Positions 37,691-49,132 of a stretch of DNA of 64,000 bases are shown one piece after another. The stretch spans positions 62,001 through 126,000 of the forward strand of contig NZ_CP120375.1 of the NCBI RefSeq assembly GCF_029892065.1, given 5' to 3'. Each line of letters starts with the position of its first letter. Positions within the stretch are counted from its first letter, which is position 1. The position numbers were made by a program, and so were the translations under genes. The stretch comes from Sinorhizobium garamanticum (GTDB taxonomy: Bacteria; Pseudomonadota; Alphaproteobacteria; Rhizobiales; Rhizobiaceae). Below the pieces are notes generated by a model that searched no databases, was not told where the DNA came from, and saw nothing but the letters and a program-made list of their open reading frames with translations.

Positions 37691-40600
37691 TTACTCGAGA
37701 GACAGAAACTCACAGCCGAGTTTATCGATAGCGGGACGACGAATCATTGAGAAGTGGTCACCATTGACCCACAATAGATCAACGTCGAGCATATCTTTCA
37801 CTCCAGCCGCAGATTGAATCGCGCCCAAATTTTTCAAAAACAGGTCGTTTGTTATGCCGGTGACATTATCCTGTGTAGGTAGGACGAGTGTTACAGGAGA
37901 ATAGATTGGTGCATAGATTTGAGCGGTGTCAGCGATGCGGCAATTTTGATCGAAGACCCGCTTCAGTTTGCCTAACACCGCGCCATGTGCTCTCGATGTC
38001 CTTGACCGTGGCGGCACGGGCGTACCTCGGCTCATGTGTACGAGCCGATCAAAATCGTTGTCATCCAACCGAGCAGTATGATAGGGAGACAGTGCCGGTG
38101 CTAACAGCCCATCGATGGCAACAATCCGCTCTATTTCCCGACCGCGGCGTCCGAACTCTACCGCGAGGGAATATACTAGCATTGCTCCGAACGAATGACC
38201 TACAAGTCTGAGAGGCCCATCCGTTTGTTCATGTTCGATTGCGTCAGCCATCTGGCGGGCGACCGCCACAACGTCATCAACATTACCGCTTTCGGGCGCA
38301 CTCAGCCCGATCACGTCCATGTAGTCCTTAACAGACTGACGCAGTCCAACTTCTCCACCAACTTGACCGAGAATTCCCTCAATGAAAAAGATCTTTGGGC
38401 GGGATTGTTTGATCGTGCCAGGAGCCGGAGAGTCTGTCGTCACAACACGGGAATTAGCCTCGCTCACAACCGCAGCGAAGCGCCGTTCGATCTCGTCAAG
38501 GCTGAGGCCCTCGGAGATCGAACTCAGCGGTATATGTGTATTGGTCAATTCTTGTAACGCCAAACGGAGTTCGATCAGCTGAAAAGAGTCTAAACCATTA
38601 TCGGTTAAGGAACCATTCAAATCCAGCGATTTCGAATCTACACCGAGCACCTCCGCCACCTTCGTCAACACTGGCCTATCCATTCGCCCGTCCGGAATGC
38701 CGGTGCCTTTCGGTGCAGAGGTAGTGCTGCTAGGGGGCTTAACCCCTTTCATTACGCAGACCGGCCTTTCCCTTACGTCGCGCAATACAACATACGATTT
38801 GCCGTCGTCACATGCTGAGACAGTTCCGGGACCCGCAGAACCTCCCAAGTCGAGCAAGCGGATTGAGTCAATGTTTGCCGCGAGAAGCGTCGTTGCCTGC
38901 TCTTGAGCGCTCTGTACATAAGTCATCGCCTGCAGCATCGCATTCAGTGCTGTGATCAATCCGGTTAGTCCGGTGGCGTCTGGAAGCGGGCATAGCCTAG
39001 CATGAAGTGCATTCTCGGCACGCCAACTAGTTTCAATGCGCTTGTACTCGGGTCCATATTCCATCCCCTGAGACGCAAAGTGCGCGTAAAGCGCTTCCGA
39101 GGAGACTGACTCACCACCACCAGCAAAAGGCTTAAGATCATCGGGGCGGTCGGCGAAGAAACCTACCACGGCCGTAGCATTACGCCTCCAAGCCGCCTTT
39201 CTCCCTGTAGACCGAGAATAAAGAGCCACCTGGGGTCGCTCTCCACGCTCCAACTGAATGCCAATTTGACAGGTACTTTTTGCCGCGTCCAGAACGATGG
39301 GAGCTTCAAAAACAACGTTATCTAACCGTATGGTAGTTGTATGGTCTGAGCTGGGAAGAAAATCAAAGATCATCGCCAGCACTCCGGCCGTGGGGACCAC
39401 ATATATACCATTTACCTGATGCCCCTTCAGCCAATCGACGTATTGCGCCGATATCTCGAAAACCGTGCTCTTGCTGATGCTAGCGTCCCCGAAGAAAGGC
39501 AGTGAGATCCCACTTTGTCCAGCGACCTGCATGCCGAATACCTTACTGGCAATTTCATGTCGGCTGAACCGATAGGTCGGCATCGGCACCAGCGAACCAG
39601 CCCCCGTTTTGTTGAGCTTGTTCCACGGTATGGCATAACCTGCCGCAAATAGATCAGCTATCTTTTCAGCGACTGGATGCTCCGTACGGCTGATTCCCGA
39701 GATCACACCCAATTCATCTTGGCATTTGCAGGCGGCCGTCGACCGCGCAAAAGTGCTAAGCACTTGCCCTAGCCCAAGTTCAAAAAAAACCGGTTCCGCC
39801 ACGCGATCCAAGACGCGCTCCAAAGCTGATTTGAAGTCGACGCAGGATCGCATTTGTTCGGCCCAGTATTCTAATGTGAATGGCTCGAACTGCTGCGTCG
39901 GGCAGGTAGAGAATATTGGAATTTTCGGGCTTCTGGGTTGCAGAGTTGGACCATATTCACGTAACGCTCGCGCTGCCGGTGCCATAATCTCAGTGTGAAA
40001 GGCATTCGCGACCTCGAGGCGGTGGTGCCTCAATCCGTTTTCCTCACAATACTTCTCCAGAACTTCGTAGGCAGTGTCCGGACCTCCGACGACCGCTCGA
40101 TCAGGGCAGTTCTTGCACGCAACTTCTAGCCCGAACTCTTGCAGTGGAGCCTGCAATGACTCTGCATCGGCGTCCACCTGGCACATAAAGCCTTTTCCGG
40201 GCACCCGTTCCATTTCTACCGAGCGGACGACGATTAGATCTAGTGCCTCGTCCAGAGTCAGTACACTAGCAGACACCGCTGCGGCGATCTCACCGACGCT
40301 ATGCCCAACTAGAGCTACGGGTTGAAATCCAAATGACAGCCACAAAGCGCTGAGTGAAAGCTCGACAGCAAAGACCAAGGCCTGATCATGAATAGTACCG
40401 CGCTCGTTAGAACACAAATGACTATAGTCCGCTTTCCCAAGGAACGCGCCAATCTTCTCAGTAAAAAGACAATCGCCCAAGCGGAACCGTAATCCGTCGA
40501 GAATGTCGTTGAAGCGATCCTGAAATACTTTGAAACCATTAAGATCGGCTATACTTTCCCAATCAAATCGCATTCCCTGCCCCGGAAATGTCCAGACAAG

Positions 40601-40852
40601 ATTTTCCGAACTTTTTCCATAGGGAACTCTCTTAATCGGTTCGCCATAGTGAACACTATAACTACTTCTATTTTGGCAGATTACGCCTCGCGATGGGCTG
40701 AAATGGCGCCGTCCACGCGACAACGTCTCAACCAGGTCAGCCTCCCTCAAATTTACGCCAGACGAAAGGAACTCTACCAGCGCACCCGCTGTGGCCTGAA
40801 ACGCCAGAGCCGACTTTGCTGATACCGGAAGGATTTGACCTATCGGTGACAT
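37691..40852 (-). CDS. Type I PKS protein: AT-DH*-ACP-TE
   Basis: 1,053 residues. Residues 1-80 are the linker that normally joins KS to AT, so the module is split exactly after the KS of the upstream gene. AT ~87-420: FPGQGM, Ser185 in GHSVGE, His286 in NAFH, closest to malonyl-type. DH-like ~450-700: His478 in HQVNGIYVVP, but Asn637 replaces the usual catalytic Asp (TALNAMLQ), so dehydration is doubtful. ACP ~727-795: Ser756 in DNGLDSFQL. TE ~819-1053: Ser887 in GHSFGA, Asp914, His1033 in NGDHF. No KR or ER is present. It starts one base after the NRPS-PKS stop. Confidence 0.92.
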   Translation of the reverse strand: MSPIGQILPVSAKSALAFQATAGALVEFLSSGVNLREADLVETLSRGRRHFSPSRGVICQNRSSYSVHYGEPIKRVPYGKSSENLVWTFPGQGMRFDWESIADLNGFKVFQDRFNDILDGLRFRLGDCLFTEKIGAFLGKADYSHLCSNERGTIHDQALVFAVELSLSALWLSFGFQPVALVGHSVGEIAAAVSASVLTLDEALDLIVVRSVEMERVPGKGFMCQVDADAESLQAPLQEFGLEVACKNCPDRAVVGGPDTAYEVLEKYCEENGLRHHRLEVANAFHTEIMAPAARALREYGPTLQPRSPKIPIFSTCPTQQFEPFTLEYWAEQMRSCVDFKSALERVLDRVAEPVFFELGLGQVLSTFARSTAACKCQDELGVISGISRTEHPVAEKIADLFAAGYAIPWNKLNKTGAGSLVPMPTYRFSRHEIASKVFGMQVAGQSGISLPFFGDASISKSTVFEISAQYVDWLKGHQVNGIYVVPTAGVLAMIFDFLPSSDHTTTIRLDNVVFEAPIVLDAAKSTCQIGIQLERGERPQVALYSRSTGRKAAWRRNATAVVGFFADRPDDLKPFAGGGESVSSEALYAHFASQGMEYGPEYKRIETSWRAENALHARLCPLPDATGLTGLITALNAMLQAMTYVQSAQEQATTLLAANIDSIRLLDLGGSAGPGTVSACDDGKSYVVLRDVRERPVCVMKGVKPPSSTTSAPKGTGIPDGRMDRPVLTKVAEVLGVDSKSLDLNGSLTDNGLDSFQLIELRLALQELTNTHIPLSSISEGLSLDEIERRFAAVVSEANSRVVTTDSPAPGTIKQSRPKIFFIEGILGQVGGEVGLRQSVKDYMDVIGLSAPESGNVDDVVAVARQMADAIEHEQTDGPLRLVGHSFGAMLVYSLAVEFGRRGREIERIVAIDGLLAPALSPYHTARLDDNDFDRLVHMSRGTPVPPRSRTSRAHGAVLGKLKRVFDQNCRIADTAQIYAPIYSPVTLVLPTQDNVTGITNDLFLKNLGAIQSAAGVKDMLDVDLLWVNGDHFSMIRRPAIDKLGCEFLSLE

Positions 40853-40853
40853 A

Positions 40854-43800
40854 TCAGCGTCTCCTTTGATCTTCTACCCGTTGCAAGACTATATGGGAAT
40901 TTGTGCCCCCCATTCCGAAGGCGCTCACACCACCAAACAGCGAATTAGAAATAGCAAGCGGCTCCGATTGGCTCGTCACTTGCATGTTTTCATTCGGGGA
41001 TAACCGCGGATTCAGTTCTTGGAAATGGCAGGTTCCTGGAAAGACAGAGTGATGCAAACTCAAGCAAGCCTTGATGAACCCAGCCACGCCCGCGGCTTCA
41101 TCAAGATGGCCGAGGTTGCCCTTAACAGAGCCGACCAAGCACGGTGAATTCCGTTTGGATTTCTTGAGACTCTGCTCAATCGAACTCCATTCAATAGCGT
41201 CTCCAACAACCGTACCAGTCCCGTGCGCTTCGACAAAAGCCAACGCATCGGGTCCCAAGTTGGCGCTACGCAATGCCTGAGTGATTACCTCAGCTTGCCC
41301 CATAGGGCTTGGCGCGGCAAAGTTCATCCTACGATCACCATCGTGGTTGATGGCGCCGCCGACAATGTTTGCGTAAACTGTATTGCCGTCACTTATAGAA
41401 TCTTTATTCCTTTTAAGTACAACGAGGCCCCCACCGTTACTAAACACAGTTCCATCTGCTGCAGCATCGAAGGGGCGACAAACACCGTGCGGGCTCCGGA
41501 CAGATCCTTCAACATAGTCGTAACCTATAGGCTGAGGCCAAATCACCGAAATGCCGCCAGCCAGTGCAATATCGCATTCATCGTCTAGCAGCGCCTTTCT
41601 GGCATAATGAATTGCCGCAAGGGAGGTGGCACACGCCGCCTGGATCACGATGCTAGGGCCGGTGAGGCCAAGACGGTAAGAAACCGTCGAGGTCAAGTAG
41701 TTTCGGTCGTTGCCAAGACGTTCCTGTAGCGTGTTGTCCTCGCGAAAACAGACATTGGTCGTGCTCTTGCGCAAGGGCTCAAGTTCATTAATTAAATATG
41801 TGCTCAAACCGGCACCTGCGAAGAGCCCGACGCGAGTATCATTCCCAAAGTTCGCATCACCGGAATGCTCAAGCGCAGACCAACATAACTCGAGGAAAAT
41901 CCGTATCTGCGGATCCATTCTATAGGCTTCTGCCGGAGAGAGCCCGAAGAACTCGTAATCAAACGAATTCACGTTCTCAAGTCGGCCGAAGCTTGGAACA
42001 AAGAAGTTGCGTCCTTCCTCCAATTCCTTTTCGGCTGCGGAATCATCATCCCTTGTGATTAGGCAGTGCCCGCTCGCCAGGTTCTCCCACAACGCCTCCG
42101 TCGAGACCGCCCCTGGGAAACGACAAGCCATTCCAACAACGCTGACATGCTCGTAACGCCCCGCGAACCGCGCAGGAGGAAGCGCATCATGGTTCGCTGG
42201 GATCTTTGCGCTCTTAAAGTGATTCTCCAAGGAGGCAACCGTAGGAAAGCGATAAAAGTCAGCCACTGTCAGACCTGGAAAAGTTCCCGATAGCTCCACC
42301 TCAAGCGCAATTAGCCCCAAAGAATCGAAACCAATATCGCTGAACCGACTATTCGGTGTGAACTTTGCGTCGGGTGCGAGCTTGCGAATCGCCCCGGCTA
42401 CCTTCATGTTATGAAGTGTAGCTTCCCCGACTAAGGTGGACGAAGAGAAGTCACCAATCTCTATCTCAGCAGCGCGACGTTCGAGTGAGGGATAGTCTAT
42501 CTTCCCGTTTTTTAGTCGCGGTAACTCAGGCAAGTTAAGGACTCGGCACCGAAATTGGCGCCCGAGTTTGGAGATGATGTAATCGACTAAATCCTCTGGC
42601 CGGAGCGCCGGATAGTTTGGCTCAGCCGAAAAAAAGGCTATGGGCTCTTGCCCAATGGTCGTCGAACGCGGCGAGATCGCAGCAGCGTCAGCAATGTCTT
42701 CTCTCTGACGGAGTACTGATTCTACGGCACCTAAGGAAATCCGGTTGCCACGCACTTTAACTATTCTATCGCTGCGCCCCACCAAATAGATATTGCCGTC
42801 CTCGTGTATAAAACCGACATCGCCCGTCACCATCGGAGCTGAGAATCCGTCCGTTGAGTCAATCGGAAACTGAACCGCGAGACTGCCAACCATGCCCGCC
42901 GGAAGCGGCTCGTTTCGGGAGCCCTGTACAGAGACTTTGGTTCCGGCGATCGGTCGCCCGACCGGCGGGTGGGCTGGCCACGCATTGGGCTGACTTCCTA
43001 GCAAATGCGCCGTTATGTCTTGGGTTTCTGACATACCGTAATGATTGAGAAGCATCGCACCCGTAGTAGCAAACCAGCGCTTGATATTCTCACTTATCTC
43101 CAACGGCGCACCTGCGACAATCACCATCCGCAGGTCTCGACAAGGAAGGTTCTGTTCCAATGCTGCCCTAGCCACTCCTTCCAACAAAACGGTTGGGAGG
43201 TATATCCTATCCAACTCCATTCTATTCAAGAAAGACGCTAGCTCGGTAGCGCTCCGCCTCAATTTCGACTCTGCGAACACAAGTGTTCGCCCCCCGGCCA
43301 GTGTTGCATAGATCTCGTGATATGCCACATCGTGCATAAGCGACGACAGTTGGCCCATCCGACGTGCCTGAGGTAGACACTCCAGATGCCATTTCACTAA
43401 TCGGTCCAACTGTGCAGCAGGAAACCGAATTGCTTTTGGATTTCCGGTGGATCCCGAAGTCATGACTACATATGCGTCAAGCTGTGGGGCCGCAGACTGT
43501 GGCTGCTCTTGTGCCCCGACTAGGAGACGAAAACCTGCGACCGGTGTTTCGCAAGGCGCAAATCCTCTTGGCAAATTAGATCTTTGGAAAACCTCTTCCG
43601 TGACTAGAATTGCGCTGACACTCGTCTGCTCCAATTGTTCTGGATGCAAATGGCTGTCCCCTTCATCCATCCGAAGAAAACACCCACCTGCCATGTTCAC
43701 TCCAATGAGCGCCGCGATTTCCTTTGGCTCGCGCGGACCGGCATACGCGATCGTTGGATTGACAGCCACTCGCGCTTTTATATGCTCTGCCAGTTCGTCA

Positions 43801-45248
43801 GCAATGCATACGATAAAGGAATAAGAATAGCTGGTGCCTTGGCCGTCGAGGATTGCCTCACGTTCGGGGTTGTCTTTGGCTTGCTGACGCAGTGCGTTTA
43901 GAAAAAAAGGCGGCGCATTGATGCTGGGTTTAACGAACTCATCGACACCTTTCGGGCGGGCTTCCGATCGCGGCATTTGCAATAGGTACGTTTTGATTCG
44001 CCGAGCCAAGTAATCAATAGAACTTTGGTTTATCAGACCATTGGCGGATTCCAACCGGCAGATCAGTCGGTCCGACGCATCGAACCAAAAATTGATGACC
44101 AAAAGATATGGGGTGGGCGATGGTGCTGGTTCGAACACACGCATTACCGACGCGCTGCAAAAACTAAAGATCTTACGTCGCACTAAGAGAATATCGAACA
44201 GATTTTCAGTCCGACGCAATTCCGCGAATACTGTCGAGGCGGCAATATCTTGATAGGGAACGCGAGCAATCCGAGCTGCTAGCGCCGCCTGTGCTCTTGC
44301 CCATTCAGGAACTTTACCGACATTGTCCAAAGAGCCATATTCCGTTGATGGTGGCACCAAAGCCAGTCCAGGATTCCCGAAATAGCCGAATTCCGCGCAG
44401 CCGTCCGGGACACAATCATGGGGTATCGCTACGATAATCTGTTCATCGTCTAGCAAATTTGCGGTTGCGAATTGGAGCGCACCTAACAGAACTGCTTCGG
44501 TTTCGGCTCGGTGCCAAAATTGCTCATCTGGTGCGATGTCGAGCTCGCTAACGGTTGGTCGAATGTCTCCTACAAGGCGGAATCGTCCGCGCAGATCACC
44601 TAAATCAACAATGTCCTCTGCTAGACGTGCCACAGCTTCCCAGTCGCCTTCCGTCGCGGGGGTAGCAGAGAACCGGTCGACAAACGATGCTCGGCCGTTT
44701 TCCAACTTCATCTGATCGGACAGACTTTCTAGGAATAGAAGTAACGACCGGTCTCCATCGCAGATGACATGGTGAAACAGACAGAACAAATAGGTCTTAC
44801 CTTGGCACTGAACAAGTTGCATCCGCCAAGGGTAGTGCGAAACTAAATGGGAAGGCAGACTTATAAAGTCTTGATAGCACGTGGTAAGTTGCTGCATGGA
44901 TGCGCAGTTTATCTCGGGCAGAACAGCCTCTTTCAGGCACTCTGCGCCCGTCTGATGGATCCAGGAATAGTGCCCGTTGCGGCGAACAAGTTGCGTATTC
45001 AGTAACGTGTGGCGACGCAAAATGGATGTCAGCCGTTCCTGCAGTTGTCGCGTTGACATGTGAGCCGCCAATTCGACTGCACAGCATATGTTGAGATCCT
45101 TCCGCCGCGGATCCATCGCATCCAGAAAGCACATTCGTTCCTGCGACGAGTTCAATAGATATTCAGTGCCTTCTTGTTTCACTTTGCTTATCCCAATGAG
45201 GCTGCAGATAAATGCTTGACCAACGAAGCCGCTTTCAAATTGGCACAT
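40854..45248 (-). CDS. Hybrid NRPS-PKS: C-A-PCP-KS
   Basis: 1,464 residues. Condensation domain ~28-430 with HHVICDG (159-165). Adenylation ~450-925: SGSTGNPKA (598-606), HDVAYHE with the Asp that binds the alpha-amino group, NHYGMSET (735-742), TGDVGF, GRSDRIVKVRG, and Lys916 in NGKIDY. PCP Ser976 in GFDSLGL. Ketosynthase ~1034-1458: Cys1206 in ACATS, His1342 in EAHGTGT, His1381 in KGNLGHLDEAAG. All key residues are present. The first ~22 residues are unusual, and GTG 45182 is an alternative start. It would load an amino acid, N-acylate it (N-terminal C domain) and extend it with the AT-ACP partner. Confidence 0.92.
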   Translation of the reverse strand: MCQFESGFVGQAFICSLIGISKVKQEGTEYLLNSSQERMCFLDAMDPRRKDLNICCAVELAAHMSTRQLQERLTSILRRHTLLNTQLVRRNGHYSWIHQTGAECLKEAVLPEINCASMQQLTTCYQDFISLPSHLVSHYPWRMQLVQCQGKTYLFCLFHHVICDGDRSLLLFLESLSDQMKLENGRASFVDRFSATPATEGDWEAVARLAEDIVDLGDLRGRFRLVGDIRPTVSELDIAPDEQFWHRAETEAVLLGALQFATANLLDDEQIIVAIPHDCVPDGCAEFGYFGNPGLALVPPSTEYGSLDNVGKVPEWARAQAALAARIARVPYQDIAASTVFAELRRTENLFDILLVRRKIFSFCSASVMRVFEPAPSPTPYLLVINFWFDASDRLICRLESANGLINQSSIDYLARRIKTYLLQMPRSEARPKGVDEFVKPSINAPPFFLNALRQQAKDNPEREAILDGQGTSYSYSFIVCIADELAEHIKARVAVNPTIAYAGPREPKEIAALIGVNMAGGCFLRMDEGDSHLHPEQLEQTSVSAILVTEEVFQRSNLPRGFAPCETPVAGFRLLVGAQEQPQSAAPQLDAYVVMTSGSTGNPKAIRFPAAQLDRLVKWHLECLPQARRMGQLSSLMHDVAYHEIYATLAGGRTLVFAESKLRRSATELASFLNRMELDRIYLPTVLLEGVARAALEQNLPCRDLRMVIVAGAPLEISENIKRWFATTGAMLLNHYGMSETQDITAHLLGSQPNAWPAHPPVGRPIAGTKVSVQGSRNEPLPAGMVGSLAVQFPIDSTDGFSAPMVTGDVGFIHEDGNIYLVGRSDRIVKVRGNRISLGAVESVLRQREDIADAAAISPRSTTIGQEPIAFFSAEPNYPALRPEDLVDYIISKLGRQFRCRVLNLPELPRLKNGKIDYPSLERRAAEIEIGDFSSSTLVGEATLHNMKVAGAIRKLAPDAKFTPNSRFSDIGFDSLGLIALEVELSGTFPGLTVADFYRFPTVASLENHFKSAKIPANHDALPPARFAGRYEHVSVVGMACRFPGAVSTEALWENLASGHCLITRDDDSAAEKELEEGRNFFVPSFGRLENVNSFDYEFFGLSPAEAYRMDPQIRIFLELCWSALEHSGDANFGNDTRVGLFAGAGLSTYLINELEPLRKSTTNVCFREDNTLQERLGNDRNYLTSTVSYRLGLTGPSIVIQAACATSLAAIHYARKALLDDECDIALAGGISVIWPQPIGYDYVEGSVRSPHGVCRPFDAAADGTVFSNGGGLVVLKRNKDSISDGNTVYANIVGGAINHDGDRRMNFAAPSPMGQAEVITQALRSANLGPDALAFVEAHGTGTVVGDAIEWSSIEQSLKKSKRNSPCLVGSVKGNLGHLDEAAGVAGFIKACLSLHHSVFPGTCHFQELNPRLSPNENMQVTSQSEPLAISNSLFGGVSAFGMGGTNSHIVLQRVEDQRRR

Positions 45249-45295
45249 GGCCTAAGTTTTGGCGCGAGTTCCAACGAAGTCCCCGGGCCTCGTCT

Positions 45296-45682
45296 TCAAT
45301 AACTCGAGGCGGACTCGCCACAGAGAACATGACGCTCAGTGCCCTTGAGCGGCGGGTTGAAAATGCTGACGAGAACAAGGTCCTCGTTCCTACCTCCACG
45401 CAAAAAATGCCTGTCATGCTTGTCGAGCACGTATATGACACCTTTGCGAATTGGAAAAACGTTGCCGTGCATGTCCTCGACCTCTCCCGAGCCTCCAATG
45501 CAATAGCATGCCTCCAGGTGGTTTCGGTATTGAAGCAGAGAGACGGTCTCGGCACGTACTACTGTGTGACAGACGGAAAAGCCCATTCGGTCTCTTTCTG
45601 TCAGTAGCCGATGGCTTGTACCACTACCCCACTCAACGAAGTGGTCGCTGACTTCAACATCTTGCAGACTGCGTACAAACAT
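45296..45682 (-). CDS. Ectoine-synthase-like cupin (EctC family), orphan
   Basis: 128 residues, full EctC length. Starts [11 protein letters not shown] like EctC, with CGGAGAGC-type SD upstream. Core: [48 protein letters not shown] and SIFNPPLKG. The iron ligands of characterised EctC (Glu in NHLEA, Tyr in IYVLDK, last His of KHDRH) are all kept. EctC closes N-gamma-acetyl-diaminobutyrate to ectoine, but no ectA, ectB or ask is here. It lies 47 bases before the NRPS-PKS gene on the same strand, so it may cyclise a precursor or tailor the product of that assembly line. Confidence 0.85.
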   Translation of the reverse strand: MFVRSLQDVEVSDHFVEWGSGTSHRLLTERDRMGFSVCHTVVRAETVSLLQYRNHLEACYCIGGSGEVEDMHGNVFPIRKGVIYVLDKHDRHFLRGGRNEDLVLVSIFNPPLKGTERHVLCGESASSY

Positions 45683-45856
45683 GATGCTCTCCGAATAAGA
45701 AAGACTCGACGTATTGGCGATACAATTTCTCGCTTGGTTAACTGACCAGCACTATCGTTCCACCTGCCTGAGTCATACTTCAGGATCATACTTCCGTGGT
45801 TGAACCGCTTAAGTCGCGAGTCCTGCATAAAGTGTGCCCACTCCGCTAATCGGTCC

Positions 45857-45874
45857 ACTGCCAGATCAGGTAGT
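45857..45874. promoter_or_regulatory. Lux-box-like dyad upstream of ectC
   Basis: ACTGCCAGATCAGGTAGT pairs at seven of nine positions across its centre. The left half (CTGCCAGAT) matches the common lux/las-box half-site. It lies 175 bases before the ectC ATG and is the only such dyad I saw there. A LuxR-type receptor gene is 2.5 kb away. Binding is inferred. Confidence 0.4.
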
Positions 45875-45889
45875 TTGTAGAGTGGCACA

Positions 45890-47321
<1,432 letters not shown>

Positions 47322-47329
47322 GGGGAGGC

Positions 47330-47625
47330 GAAGTTCGACGTTTACGAAGATTGTGAATACCAGACTGTAAGCTTTGTTGATCTTGTGCGAAGCGATCTTC
47401 AGGGCGTGAGGCCTTGAGGGTCTTGAGGCGGCGAGAAAAGTTGTGGCTGAGAGGCAGTCGGCGAGGTGATGACGCAATTGATCATGGCGGTCGTAATAGT
47501 AGCGTTTGACCGTGGCCACTTGATTGTTCTTTTTCGTTCGGTATTCGACATCGCCCTTGGCGCAGGCATGTTCGATGTTATATGTCCAAATGATTCGCCG
47601 GCCGCCATCGCTTTCCTTGATCAGG
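47330..47625 (-). pseudogene. IS481-family transposase, C-terminal remnant
   Basis: Reads GDVEYRTKKNNQ, then ATVKRYYYDRHDQLRHHLAD and, in a second frame, KTLKASRPEDRFAQDQQ. These match the end of IS481 transposases (the ATVKRYHYDSHDQLR block). The segment with the last catalytic Glu has been deleted between KNNQ and ATVKRY. Confidence 0.6.
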
Positions 47626-47627
47626 GG

Positions 47628-47800
47628 GATGGCCGAGCCGCTCTGGCGTCCGCTCGCCCTTTCGCCCCAGGGCCTCGTCCATTCTCCTCAAGAACCTCCT
47701 GCAGCACCGCGCGGATCACCGCTCGCAGTTCATCGGGCTTCGCAAGCAGAATGTCTTTCGCTGCGGCGGTGGTCTTATCTTCGATCCTGGTTGTGGTGCC
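47628..47800 (-). pseudogene. IS256-family transposase, N-terminal remnant
   Basis: Reads TTRIEDKTTAAAKDILLAKP, DELRAVIRAVLQEVLEE, then after a frame change MDEALGRKGERTPERLG. This is the start of an IS256 (mutator-type) transposase. It stops after ~55 codons where the IS481 remnant begins. Confidence 0.6.
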
Positions 47801-48346
47801 GTTCCTCGTGAGGGAATCAGGTGACGCGAATATCACCAGTCTGCCATGACCGCCCCTCTCAGAGACTTTGCAGAACTTCAGCACACTAAGCTGTTTTGGA
47901 TTGGTGGCCGGCGGATCGCCTCGGTCGTCGTGGGGCTTCCGTGTAAGAATTTGTCCATGCGAATCTATCCAAAAGATTGCACCATCCGGGACCAACATCT
48001 GATGGCTGCCTTGTGGCGGGTTTGTCGAGTCTGCAACATCGTGATGTCGACCTGACTCTAGCTGCGACCTCCATTAAGTCATTGATTAAGATGCAGAACC
48101 GATTTCTGGTGTTCTTTTGCAAGATTGGCACGACCTTTGAAAGTCCTTGAACGCGGTTCACAGGAACCGCAGGTTGCTCGATTCGCGTCGTTACTGTTTG
48201 GCGACGCTGCCTACGGGCGACGATGCACAAAGCCGCAGTCTCTGGCAGTCGCAGCTTGCGCTTCAATGACAATTGGCTGCGGAGGAGAGGCTACGGAACG
48301 CCCGCGGATGACTGCGTTCTCTCAAGTTCGAGAGCGAGGAGGTAGA
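47801..48346. other. Upstream region of the LuxR gene
   Basis: No supported gene. The in-frame extension of the LuxR ORF back to 48125 lacks family similarity. A near-palindromic stretch was not found by eye. Confidence 0.4.
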
Positions 48347-49132
48347 ATGTCCGATCAGCTCTGGTTGGTCCCGTCGATGCCTTCCCAAGAACCAGCCAAG
48401 GAGGCGTTTTCCGTCGAACTCGGCCGATTTCTGGAGCAGACTGATGGTGTTGCTCGATCCGAGCAACTGTTCGACCTGTTATCGGCTTTTGCCCTTCAGC
48501 ATGAATGCCCGTGGATTGCCTATAGTTCTCATTCAGCCGACCAGATTCTGAAGTCGGTCCGACGGGCTCCGGCGCTAATGAGGTATCCTGATGAATGGCA
48601 GGAACATTATGTCCAGATGGGTTATGACAGGATTGATCCCATCATCAAAAAGAGCCGAAAAGAGTTGGGCGCCTTTCGATGGAGCGAGGCGTACAATGAC
48701 GTAAGCACGACGGAAGTGGAACGGCGCTTTTTCGACGATGCCGCAACGTTCGGTTTAAAGTCGGGCGTCAGTATTCCATTGCACGGCCCCGGCGTCGGCT
48801 TCGCCATCATGAGCTTTGCTCGACCCTCCTGCCGAGAACTGCAAAATAAAACAATTACCTACTTGCAACTTGCCGCGTTACATTTCCATCTGAGAGCCGC
48901 GCGGGTCGTGAATTCGCGCTGCATAGAGAAAGCTCTCAACCTTTCTCTAAGAGAGCAAGAGTGTATTCTGTGGGCAGCAAGAGGGAAATCATCTTGGGAT
49001 ATAGGTGTTATTCTGGGAATTTCCGAGAACACAGTGAATTTCCACATAAAGAAGGTATTGCGAAAACTAGATGTCACTAGCAGAACGGTCGCCGCGATAA
49101 AAGCAGCGAGCCTCGGAATTATCGAATTGTGA
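48347..49132 (+). CDS. LuxR-family acyl-homoserine-lactone receptor (solo in this window)
   Basis: 261 residues from ATG 48347, with a strong SD (GAGGAGGT). Autoinducer-binding domain: EWQEHYVQMGYDRIDPI contains the conserved Trp, Tyr, Asp and Pro of TraR/LasR; FRW and SGVSIPLHG supply the second Trp and the Gly. So all six hallmark residues are kept and it should bind an acyl-HSL. C-terminal GerE HTH: LNLSLREQECILWAARGKSS, ISENTVNFHIKKVLRKLDVT. No luxI lies within the window. The closest plausible target is the ectC-NRPS-PKS set. Confidence 0.88.
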   Translation: MSDQLWLVPSMPSQEPAKEAFSVELGRFLEQTDGVARSEQLFDLLSAFALQHECPWIAYSSHSADQILKSVRRAPALMRYPDEWQEHYVQMGYDRIDPIIKKSRKELGAFRWSEAYNDVSTTEVERRFFDDAATFGLKSGVSIPLHGPGVGFAIMSFARPSCRELQNKTITYLQLAALHFHLRAARVVNSRCIEKALNLSLREQECILWAARGKSSWDIGVILGISENTVNFHIKKVLRKLDVTSRTVAAIKAASLGIIEL

